From positions 62,001 to 126,000 of the forward strand of contig NZ_CP040078.1 in assembly GCF_005280735.1 (NCBI RefSeq): a stretch of DNA of 64,000 nt, in the 5' to 3' direction. The position numbers and the translations under genes were made by a program. Positions within the stretch are counted from its first letter, which is position 1. Each line of letters opens with the position of its first letter. The notes under the pieces are model-generated. The model ran no database searches. It was not told the origin of the DNA and worked only from the letters and a program-made list of their open reading frames with translations. Positions 41,787 to 49,107 of the stretch are shown piece after piece. This DNA comes from Trinickia violacea (GTDB lineage: Bacteria; Pseudomonadota; Gammaproteobacteria; Burkholderiales; Burkholderiaceae).

Positions 41787-42215
41787 TCAGGCGAATTGCC
41801 GTTCGAGGCCGTCGAGTGCCTGGTTCCAGCCGGCCTGGTGGCTTTCGCGCGCGGCTTCATCGAAGAACTGCTCGTGCTCGAGTGTGAGCAGCGTCGCCTC
41901 GCCGTCGAGCCGCAACGTCAGCGTGACGAGCGACTCCCGCTCCGGTGTGCTGCGCCATGCCCACGTATAGACAAGCCTCGCGTCGCGCACCACTTCGCGG
42001 AATGTGCCGCTCACATCGTGCTCCTCGCCATCCAGTGCGCGCATGACGATGCGAAAGCGCCCGCCCACGCGCACGTCCATCTCCACATGGATCACTTCGG
42101 CGTCGTAGGGATGCATCCACTTCACGATTTGCGACGGTTCCGTCCAGGCGCTGTAGATTTTTGCGGGCGGGGCGTTGATGCGGCGCTGGAGCGTGAGGCT
42201 GGGTGCGGCGGGCAT
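41787..42215 (-). CDS. SRPBCC/AHSA1-domain protein
   Basis: The 142-residue protein reads LQRRINAPPAKIYSAWTEPS, then VEMDVRVGGRFRIVMRALDG and HQAGWNQALDGLERQ. That is the AHSA1/YndB branch of START-like proteins, which bind hydrophobic ligands. GGAGGA precedes the ATG by about 7 nt. Its first 94 bp overlap the ArsR gene in another frame. Confidence 0.88.
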   Translation of the reverse strand: MPAAPSLTLQRRINAPPAKIYSAWTEPSQIVKWMHPYDAEVIHVEMDVRVGGRFRIVMRALDGEEHDVSGTFREVVRDARLVYTWAWRSTPERESLVTLTLRLDGEATLLTLEHEQFFDEAARESHQAGWNQALDGLERQFA

Positions 42216-42544
42216 GAGTCTTCCTCCACGAATGCGGCAAGGCGATCGAGTGTCTCGGCCCAGAAGCGCTGATAGCGCGTGAGCCATTCCATCGCTTCCT
42301 CCATCGGCTCGGCAGAGAGCCGGCACGCGACGGTGCGGCCGGTCTTCACACGCGTGATCAGACCGGCTTCAGCGAGCACGTCGAGATGCTTCATCACGGC
42401 CGGCAGCGACATCTCGAACGGCTGCGCGAGTTCGCTCACGGACAGATCCGCGCGCGCGGACAGACGTGCAAGGACCGCGCGCCGAGTCGGGTCGGCCAAC
42501 GCGGCGAAGATACGGTCTAATGCGGCTTCCTCAAACTTAACCAT
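42122..42544 (-). CDS. ArsR family regulator with extended C-terminus
   Basis: The 140-residue protein has the ArsR winged helix (FAALADPTRRAVLARLSARA and LPAVMKHLDVLAEAGL). The usual ArsR/SRPBCC-linked regulator ends near residue 105-110; here the frame runs on through a Ser/Pro/Arg-rich tail (PPHPASRSSAASTPRPQKST) that overlaps the SRPBCC gene by 94 bp. No metal-binding Cys motif (ELCVCDL) is present, so it is not an arsenic sensor. It heads the four-gene operon. Confidence 0.87.
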   Translation of the reverse strand: MVKFEEAALDRIFAALADPTRRAVLARLSARADLSVSELAQPFEMSLPAVMKHLDVLAEAGLITRVKTGRTVACRLSAEPMEEAMEWLTRYQRFWAETLDRLAAFVEEDSCPPHPASRSSAASTPRPQKSTAPGRNRRKS

Positions 42545-42784
42545 GTGGTTGAGTATAGGAACTCGCCCGGCAATGTCAAGCGGGCTTGATCTGCCAGGAG
42601 TCTTGGTGTTGTCGTCCATCGCCGAGCTGGGTGGCGGTATCATCCGCGACCTGCTGATCGGTGCACTGCCACCTAGCGTGCCTCGATGGCACGATTTGCT
42701 AGCAGACTGGCGTCGTTCGCCAGTGCGTGGTGCGATCTGCAGATTTACGATGACCTCATCGAAGCCCCATCGAATGAGGAAGTC

Positions 42785-43570
42785 ATGACCAAGCGATCCA
42801 ACACCGCCCTAATCACCGGCGCATCCAGCGGCATCGGCCGGGAACTGGCAAAGATCCATGCGAAGAAGAGAGGCGACCTCGTACTGGTAGCGCGCTCACG
42901 CGACAAGCTCGACGCGCTGAAGCGTGAACTGGAGACTCAGTACGGCATCTCCGCGACCGTGATCGCCGAGGATCTATCGAAGCCGGGCGCCGCGCAACGC
43001 ATCTTCGAGCAGACGCAAGCGCATGGCATCACGATCGACGTGTTGATCAACAACGCCGGCTTTGGCGGGCATGGGCTGTTTCACGAGCGAGACCTGGCCG
43101 ACTTTCAGGCGATGATGCAGGTCAACATGGCGGCGCTGACTGAGCTGACGCACCTTTATCTCAAGGGCATGGTGCAGCGCAATCGCGGTCGCATCCTGAA
43201 CGTGTCGTCGACTGCGTCGTTCATGCCCGGCCCGCTGCAGGCGGTGTATTACGCTACCAAGGCTTACGTGACTTCATTCACCCAGGCCATCGCCGAAGAG
43301 GTGGCCGTCTATCACGTCACGGCGACCGCGCTGTGCCCCGGGGCCGTGGCCACCGGATTTGTAGAAGCCGGCAACCTGGAGGGCGTGGATATCTGGAAGC
43401 GGGCGAAGTCGGCGCAGTCGGTGGCGCAATGCGGCTATGACGCCATGGAGCGTGGCGAACTCGTCGCATTCAATGAGGGCAAGCTGAAATTCTTGCTGAC
43501 CTGGGTCGTGCCATTGCTGCCGCGCAAGACCATGCTCAAGATGTCGCGTCAGGCAATGGAAAAGGCTTGA
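42785..43570 (+). CDS. Short-chain dehydrogenase (SDR) family protein
   Basis: The 261-residue protein has the classical SDR motifs: TGASSGIGRELAKIH (NAD(P) site), NNAGFGGHGLF, and the catalytic Ser with YYATKAYVTSF (YxxxK). GAGGAAG lies 3 nt upstream of the ATG. It is followed after 27 nt by an AraC regulator, likely in one transcript. The substrate is unknown. Confidence 0.92.
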   Translation: MTKRSNTALITGASSGIGRELAKIHAKKRGDLVLVARSRDKLDALKRELETQYGISATVIAEDLSKPGAAQRIFEQTQAHGITIDVLINNAGFGGHGLFHERDLADFQAMMQVNMAALTELTHLYLKGMVQRNRGRILNVSSTASFMPGPLQAVYYATKAYVTSFTQAIAEEVAVYHVTATALCPGAVATGFVEAGNLEGVDIWKRAKSAQSVAQCGYDAMERGELVAFNEGKLKFLLTWVVPLLPRKTMLKMSRQAMEKA

Positions 43571-43597
43571 TCACCAGCCCGCATCAGGCGATACGCG

Positions 43598-44593
43598 ATG
43601 AAACGAGCCAACCGATTCGTGATCGGCACCAACTGGAGGTTGATGCTGAGCGACATGCAAATCGATCCTTCCGCGGTGCTGGCCCACGCGGGGCTGCCTG
43701 CCGATCTGTTCCATCGTGGCGACATCGCGCTGTCTCCGCCTGACTACTTTCGGCTGTGGCGCGGCTTCGAGCTGGCCGCAGGCAATCGAGAAGTGGCGTT
43801 GCTGCTTGTCGAGCACTTCAACGCCGAAGCCTTTGACGCCCCCATCTTCGCCAGCCTGTGCAGCCCGAATTTCAACATCGCCGCTAAACGGCTGAGCCGC
43901 TACAAGCCTTTGATCGGCCCGATGCTGCTGGATGTGGATCAGAGCCTGAAATCGACGCGCTTGACCTTAAGCGTTTATGGCGCGGAGGGTCGACTTCCTT
44001 CTTCGCTCAGTCTTACTGAATTGGTGTTCTTCTGCCAACTGATCCGGGTCGGCACGCGCGAGCACATCGTGCCGCAGGCCGCTTGGCTGCCCGAACTACC
44101 GCGAGACATCGCGCCTTATGAAGCGTACTTCGGGTGCCCGTTGCGCCAGGCCGACCGAACCGAAATTCGCTTCTCGGCGGCCGATGCAGCCAAGCCATTC
44201 CTGACCTCGAATGCCGCCATGTGGGACTTCTTCGAAAGCAAGCTGAACCAGAAGCTGGCCGACATGGACGCTCGCGCCAGCACGACTGAGCGGGTTCGTG
44301 CGGTGCTTCTCGAGGCGCTACCCAGCGGTGAGGCGAGCATTGAAACCGTTGCTGAGAGGTTGGCCATGAGCAAGCGGACTTTGCAGCGCAAGCTGACTGC
44401 GGAGGCCGAGAGCTTTCAAAGCATCCTGACGTCAACCCGGACCGAACTGGCCGACCACTACCTGAAGCAGTCGACGCTGTCGTTGGCGGAGATTTCTTTT
44501 CTGCTCGGATTTCAGGAACCCAACTCGTTCATTCGCGCGTATCAAGGGTGGAAAGGGATGTCGCCAGGTTCCTTTCGAATGCAGGTCCATTGA
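43598..44593 (+). CDS. AraC family regulator with arabinose-binding-like domain (OruR/ArgR type)
   Basis: The 331-residue protein has an N-terminal Arabinose_bd-type sensor (about 20-200, LLLVEHFNAEAFDAPIF) and a C-terminal AraC HTH (240-328) with SIETVAERLAMSKRTLQRKL and LAEISFLLGFQEPNSFIRAY. This is the OruR-like branch. It follows the SDR gene and may control it. Confidence 0.9.
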   Translation: MKRANRFVIGTNWRLMLSDMQIDPSAVLAHAGLPADLFHRGDIALSPPDYFRLWRGFELAAGNREVALLLVEHFNAEAFDAPIFASLCSPNFNIAAKRLSRYKPLIGPMLLDVDQSLKSTRLTLSVYGAEGRLPSSLSLTELVFFCQLIRVGTREHIVPQAAWLPELPRDIAPYEAYFGCPLRQADRTEIRFSAADAAKPFLTSNAAMWDFFESKLNQKLADMDARASTTERVRAVLLEALPSGEASIETVAERLAMSKRTLQRKLTAEAESFQSILTSTRTELADHYLKQSTLSLAEISFLLGFQEPNSFIRAYQGWKGMSPGSFRMQVH

Positions 44594-44904
44594 CTTGCCT
44601 ACGGTGCCGGGCGTTTCTGAGCAATCGAAGTTCGCGATGAACTACTGTCCTTGGTGAATCGGCATGACATTCCGGCGAAGGGAGTCCTTGTCCAACTGAC
44701 TCCTTTCATGTCTGGCAGAGTTTCGGAATCAGACGCGAAGGTCATTGGCGAAATCGCTTTTTACTTTTGCTGACCACCGCGCAGTCGCAGCGGGTCCGCC
44801 TCAGCCCGCCAGGTCGGACAGTTGTCGGCCACAAGGCGACGTTTAAGACGCAAGTGCGAATGGCCGCTTCATCGCTCACCTCGGCCGTCGGAGGGTTGGC
44901 CTCG
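44594..44904. other. 311-bp region between convergent genes with a possible gene remnant
   Basis: No intact gene. On the + strand a frame reads SKFAMNYCPW, stop, IGMTFRRRESLSN and stop (about 44625-44700). The FAMNYCPWC-like text recalls a small zinc-finger protein end, but it is too short to assign. The rest holds nothing recognisable. Confidence 0.3.
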
Positions 44905-45810
44905 TCAGCCGCCCGTCGGAGACGTATGTCCCAGCACGGCCGCGATCGCAAGAACGGCCAACATGACGAGCGCTTCAATGGAGAGCCAAGCGTCGAAGCG
45001 GCCTTGCGCGGCCATGAAAGCCGAACCGTCCTGCCGCGCTTGGGCGTGTAGATCGGGCAAGACCAGCACTCGGTTCCAGCCGCCCAATGCCACCGCCGCG
45101 GCGACGCACGCGAGCTTTGCCAAGATTATCCAGCCCCAGGCCATGCCGAAGAACGGCACGCTCGCCTGCTCGGTGTCCTGCATCACGTTGTAGAAGCCGG
45201 TGATCAGAACGACGAGAAGTGCAGACGTCGCCAGATGCGATAGCTCCGTGCAGAAAGCCGCCCTGTGCTCGGCCGCCGCGCGAGCGTTCGGCGCGAGCCG
45301 GCGCAGCATCACTGCCGCGACGATCACGCTGCCGGCCCATAGCGCTGTCGCGCACAGATGCACGACGTGGATGGCTTCTCGCGCCGAGAAGTCATCCATG
45401 TCGGCTGCGTGGCTGGCTGCGGCCTTGCCCGCCGCCCACGCGACGAGGCCCGCGGCGAATAGCGGCAGGCCGCGCCGGTCGGAAAGGCGGCTCAACGCTG
45501 CGAGCAGCGCGCCGATGAACCCAACCGACCACGCGACGCCGTAGTGCGACTCCGTGAGCACGGCGGTGATTGCGGGGCCTGCCTCGGCAAGCGGCGAGCC
45601 GCTCATCACGCCTGCTTGCAGCCAGAGGTACGCGAGGGCTGCGAGCGTCAAGGCGAGCGCGAGACCTGCCTGCCAACCGCGCAGCGTGGCCGGCACGCCC
45701 ATGCCGCTGCGCTTGCCCATCACGGCGCACGCGAGCGAGCCGGCCGCCATCGCGAACACGATATCCTGCACGGCTGCCACGGCGATCTGTGCAACGACGA
45801 GCGGCTCCAC
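44905..45810 (-). CDS. copD: CopD-family copper-resistance membrane protein
   Basis: The 301-residue protein has about eight membrane helices with the CopD pattern: REAIHVVHLCATALWAGSVI (histidines near residue 148), SHYGVAWSVGFIGALL, and FFGMAWGWIILAKLACVAAA. CopD acts with CopC in copper uptake or homeostasis at the inner membrane. The GTG start at 45810 is 2 nt after the copC stop, so coupling is likely. Confidence 0.85.
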   Translation of the reverse strand: MEPLVVAQIAVAAVQDIVFAMAAGSLACAVMGKRSGMGVPATLRGWQAGLALALTLAALAYLWLQAGVMSGSPLAEAGPAITAVLTESHYGVAWSVGFIGALLAALSRLSDRRGLPLFAAGLVAWAAGKAAASHAADMDDFSAREAIHVVHLCATALWAGSVIVAAVMLRRLAPNARAAAEHRAAFCTELSHLATSALLVVLITGFYNVMQDTEQASVPFFGMAWGWIILAKLACVAAAVALGGWNRVLVLPDLHAQARQDGSAFMAAQGRFDAWLSIEALVMLAVLAIAAVLGHTSPTGG

Positions 45811-45812
45811 GG

Positions 45813-45992
45813 TCACTTCACCGTAAAGCTGTAGTGACCCTGCGTGCGATGCCCGTCCGCCGCGACGGCGACCCACGAGATCGTGTAGACGCCCGGCGCC
45901 TGATGGGTCGGGTAGGCGTGCGCGTGCGCGAGCTGACAGCCGGCGATCAAGAGTGCGGCAACGGTGCCCCGTGCGTTTGTGTGCAGTTTCAT
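45813..45992 (-). CDS. copC: CopC with internal deletion
   Basis: The 59-residue frame has an intact CopC start and end but no middle. It reads MKLHTNARGTVAALLIAG (signal peptide), HAHAYPTHQAP (start of mature CopC with N-terminal His), then jumps to GVYTISWVAVAADGHRTQGH and YSFTVK. CopC is normally about 120 residues; some 60 residues of the beta-barrel are missing, in frame. The two copper-binding ends (N-terminal His, DGHxxxGH) remain, but a stable barrel is hard to imagine. The reading frame and coupling to copD are kept. Confidence 0.75.
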   Translation of the reverse strand: MKLHTNARGTVAALLIAGCQLAHAHAYPTHQAPGVYTISWVAVAADGHRTQGHYSFTVK

Positions 45993-46010
45993 GAAATGTC
46001 TCCTATTGGG

Positions 46011-46910
46011 TCAGAACAGCGGCTTGCCGATCGAGTTTGGGAAGAGATCGTCGAAGTAGATATGGGCTTGCACCAAGACACCTGTGTGCGTGCCGGTCCT
46101 GCTATTGACGGGAATCTGCGCTTCGATACCGAACTGCCCGTAGCGATTGATCCAGATCACGCCGGGGTTGATCGTGCCCGTTGTCTGTCCTGAGCACGCG
46201 CCAGCCGTGCAGGTGCTCATCGGGAATTCGACGACCGGAATCAGATTGGCGAACAGCTGCGGCAATCCGAGATCCTTCACCTGCTGCTGCAGGTACGGAA
46301 TGCTGTACTGCAGCGTCAGGCCCCAGCCGAGCGAGTTCGGTCCCTGGTCCGACGACGCGGTCGTCAAGTTCGGGCCGATGGTGCCGGTGATGGCGAACGG
46401 CCGCAGGTACCCAAGCGACGCCGGCAAGTCGCCGAAGCCCTTGCCGAAATAGACGGTCGGGGTGAACGTCGAAAATGAATTCGCGATCGCTTTCGAGCCG
46501 GTGCCGCCGAGCGTCGCGAGAAGCCCGACCGACGCCATGAACTCGTGCTTCGCATTCGCGTAGACGAGATATTTCGCGCCGAGGGTGAAATTGTCCCAGC
46601 CCTTCGCGTTGCCGTCCGGCGAGTTCTGGCTCGCGTAGTTGCTCGCGATGCTGAACGCGAGATTCTTCGTGATCAGCTTGTCCCACTCGTAGGACACCGT
46701 GTTGACGTTCATGTCGTTACCGTTGCTGTCGGGCGTCTTGATGTGGCTGTACTGCAGGTTGAATTCATCGCCGACGCCGGGATCGTCGACGGCCATCGTG
46801 GCCGGAAAGACGCGGTCGCCGACGACCGCATGGGCTGACGCGTCGAGTGAAAAGAGGCACGGCGCAAGCGCGCATAGCGCTGCGGCGCCCCGTTTGAGAG
46901 TGGTTCGCAT
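46011..46910 (-). CDS. Putative outer-membrane/transport protein of the copper locus
   Basis: The 299-residue protein has a signal peptide (cleavage near DASAHAV, residue 26) and beta-rich, aromatic-terminated strands throughout (NFTLGAKYLVYANAKHEFMA, LGWGLTLQYSIPYL, WINRYGQFGIEAQIP), as in outer-membrane beta-barrel proteins. A Cys pair lies in STCTAGACSG. It precedes copC by 18 nt. The family is not certain. Confidence 0.7.
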   Translation of the reverse strand: MRTTLKRGAAALCALAPCLFSLDASAHAVVGDRVFPATMAVDDPGVGDEFNLQYSHIKTPDSNGNDMNVNTVSYEWDKLITKNLAFSIASNYASQNSPDGNAKGWDNFTLGAKYLVYANAKHEFMASVGLLATLGGTGSKAIANSFSTFTPTVYFGKGFGDLPASLGYLRPFAITGTIGPNLTTASSDQGPNSLGWGLTLQYSIPYLQQQVKDLGLPQLFANLIPVVEFPMSTCTAGACSGQTTGTINPGVIWINRYGQFGIEAQIPVNSRTGTHTGVLVQAHIYFDDLFPNSIGKPLF

Positions 46911-47064
46911 GTTGAGGTCCTAATCGAATTGTCGTGATGCATTCGCGCAGGCCGCCCCTTTGGGGAACTGAGTTGTTCTCCCCAAGGGGCACACGGCAGG
47001 CACGCGTCAACGCAGCAAGGCCGTTCACCGGCATCACCGCATTGGCTGAAAACGTCTTCGAAGA

Positions 47065-47457
47065 TCAGGACCAGTCGGGAGGAGCGCGCGGCTGAGCCGG
47101 CGACAGCACCGTGTACGGGCGGAACGCAGCGGTGACGAGGGGTGGAGGAAAGGAAGGACGCAGCGGCGCGACGCTCGATGCGACGGCCACGCTAGGCAAG
47201 GCTGGCGAGTGCGCGATCAGTCCGCAATACGGGCACGCGTCGCACAGCGGCGACGAATCGGAGCCATGGTGGTGCCCGGCATGGGCATCCAACGCGACCT
47301 CGACGGCTTGATGATGGTGATGGAGATGGTGCGCGTGATGCTCGACGTTGCCATAGGCTCCGCGCAGCACCTGAGACACCGTCGGCGCGACCACGCTCAA
47401 CAGGATGGCAAGCATCCCAAGCCAGGCACCGATCTTCTGACGGTGGCGGTTGAGCAT
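47065..47457 (-). CDS. DUF2946 His-rich protein
   Basis: The 130-residue protein has one N-terminal membrane helix (AWLGMLAILLSVVAPTVSQ), a His-rich stretch (HHAHHLHHHHQAVEVAL and HAGHHHGSD), a CDACPYCG motif, and a Pro-rich end. This is the DUF2946 family, usually next to copper transport genes. The His/Cys content suits metal binding. It lies upstream of the outer-membrane protein and copCD genes. Confidence 0.85.
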   Translation of the reverse strand: MLNRHRQKIGAWLGMLAILLSVVAPTVSQVLRGAYGNVEHHAHHLHHHHQAVEVALDAHAGHHHGSDSSPLCDACPYCGLIAHSPALPSVAVASSVAPLRPSFPPPLVTAAFRPYTVLSPAQPRAPPDWS

Positions 47458-47524
47458 GGCGAATAGGCGAGACGCTAAAAGAGTTAGTTGTGTTCCGGCG
47501 ATAGCGGGACGAATACGTCACGCG

Positions 47525-48160
47525 TCACCGTGAGCCGGATGGCCGCTGGCCCGGCAGATATCCCCCCTCAAAGCCAGACAGGGCGGGAAAGCTGGCCGCA
47601 ATCCCGGGCGCGGCGGGAACAGCGCTGGGCGGCGCGGTTCGCAGGCCCGGGGCCAGATAAAGGAACTTCCACCCCAGATAGGTCTCTGCGCCCTCGAAGT
47701 CCTCGTATTGGCGTGGAAATCCCGCGCGCTTGATGGTGGCCACCTCTGATCTGCTGAAGACACCGTAGAAACGATTGCCCCACATCATGAACACCCAATC
47801 ATTCTTGCCAGTGATCGGATCCGGATAAGGGCGACGGAGGTGATGCAAAGGCGTAGGAAAGCGGGTGTCGTTGAGCAGGTCATCGACCGATGCGGGGTAA
47901 GCCCGGCCGACGCGGTAATACCGCAGAATCGCCTGCCGGTACTGGTTGCCGGCGAACAGCAGCTGCTTCTCCTGCTCGCGGCGCCGTTGCAGCGACCACA
48001 CGTCGAGCGCGCCGGCCAATGCGATCGACATCAGCATCAGTGCGATCAAGAGCGCCAGCAGCACCAGCCCGCCCTGACGCGCAGCACGTGGCCCCAAGCG
48101 CTGCCTCGCACGCGCTTTCGCGGGCCCGGCGCCGCGCGAAGAGCAGGCGGTGCCGCTCAT
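47525..48160 (-). CDS. Atypical pseudopilin-like protein without the Glu5 motif
   Basis: The 211-residue protein has an N-terminal hydrophobic helix (GGLVLLALLIALMLMSIALA, about residues 30-49) followed by an amphipathic segment (SLQRRREQEKQLLFAGNQYR), as in minor pseudopilins. It lacks the GFTxxE leader-peptidase motif, having GGLVLLAL instead. Its ATG overlaps the upstream stop by 4 nt. It is the last gene of the secretion operon. It may be a GspK/GspJ-like tip protein or anchored without PilD processing. Confidence 0.7.
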   Translation of the reverse strand: MSGTACSSRGAGPAKARARQRLGPRAARQGGLVLLALLIALMLMSIALAGALDVWSLQRRREQEKQLLFAGNQYRQAILRYYRVGRAYPASVDDLLNDTRFPTPLHHLRRPYPDPITGKNDWVFMMWGNRFYGVFSRSEVATIKRAGFPRQYEDFEGAETYLGWKFLYLAPGLRTAPPSAVPAAPGIAASFPALSGFEGGYLPGQRPSGSR

Positions 48161-48546
48161 TTGGCGACTCCGTCCGCGCGCGGCGGCGCACCCTGCGGAC
48201 TGCTCGCCGGCGCCACATCGTAGACGCCCGGCTTGGTTTCGTCCGGCGAAGCCATCACAGCCCATTTGTCATCGCCATTGACCGGGTCGACGGGAACGGC
48301 GCGCAGGTAATGCTTCGCCACCAGTTCGTCGAGCGTCTCGGGATACTGACCGTTGTCCCCGTAGTACTGGTCGATTGCATTGCGCATCACCGCGACGTTC
48401 TGCTGCCGGACCTGCTCCTTCCCGCGTTCGATGCTGTGCATATAACGCGGCACCGCTATCGTCAGAAGCAGGCCGATGATGGCCATCACGACAACGAGTT
48501 CGATCAGCGTGAAGCCGCGGGTCTTGTGCGTGTGAGCGGGTTTCAT
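48157..48546 (-). CDS. Type II secretion-like pseudopilin
   Basis: The 129-residue protein has the class III leader: RGFTLIELVVVMAIIGLLLT with Gly-1 and Glu+5 (about residues 11-30), then ERGKEQVRQQNVAVMRNAID and YYGDNGQYPETLDELVAKHY. That is a GspG-like pattern of the short type. It is the second of three small subunits after the secretin gene and overlaps the next gene by 4 nt. Confidence 0.85.
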   Translation of the reverse strand: MKPAHTHKTRGFTLIELVVVMAIIGLLLTIAVPRYMHSIERGKEQVRQQNVAVMRNAIDQYYGDNGQYPETLDELVAKHYLRAVPVDPVNGDDKWAVMASPDETKPGVYDVAPASSPQGAPPRADGVAK

Positions 48547-48555
48547 GATGCGGCG

Positions 48556-49104
48556 TCACCATTGTTTGTACGGGATACCGTTAATGCCGACGCGTTCGGA
48601 TTTCGACGACACGTCGAACACATCCTTGCCAGCCTGTTCGCTGCTGATGGCCGGGTCGCCGCCCGCCGCCTGGTCCGGCGGCTCGCCATAGGCCCGCACG
48701 CTCCACGTTTCCTCGGCAAGCGTGTCCGGGTCGCCGCTGAAGAATGGATCGCGCGGCACGTGACGCAGGAACATCAGCAGGCCGCCTTTCGGATCCTTGG
48801 CGTTCTTCACGCCGGTCACGAGTACGGTCAGCGTCGGCGGATAGCCGGATGCGTCCGCTTCCTTGTCGATGAAACCGGTATCGCTCGCCTCCTTGTAGGC
48901 GTCGAGCGCGGTACGGATCTCGCGCAACGCATCGCTCAGCTGCTGCTCCTTCTGACGCTGCACGATCAGTTCCGAAAACGGCATGATCGCGAGCGCGAGG
49001 ATGCCCACGAGCGCGAGCGTGATCACCAGCTCGATCAGCGTAAATCCACGCTGATCGAGCCGGCCTGCGCCGTGCAAGCGCATCGCGCTCTTTCGGGTGG
49101 CCAC
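48556..49104 (-). CDS. Type II secretion-like pseudopilin
   Basis: The 182-residue protein has GFTLIELVITLALVGILAL (about residues 20-38) with Gly-1 and Glu+5, then QRQKEQQLSDALREIRTALD. The C-terminus lacks the Cys pair of type IV pilins. The GTG start at 49104 follows the secretin stop by 3 nt; ATG 49083 is an alternative. The length is closer to GspH/GspI-like minor pseudopilins than to GspG. Confidence 0.83.
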   Translation of the reverse strand: MATRKSAMRLHGAGRLDQRGFTLIELVITLALVGILALAIMPFSELIVQRQKEQQLSDALREIRTALDAYKEASDTGFIDKEADASGYPPTLTVLVTGVKNAKDPKGGLLMFLRHVPRDPFFSGDPDTLAEETWSVRAYGEPPDQAAGGDPAISSEQAGKDVFDVSSKSERVGINGIPYKQW

Positions 49105-49107
49105 GGT

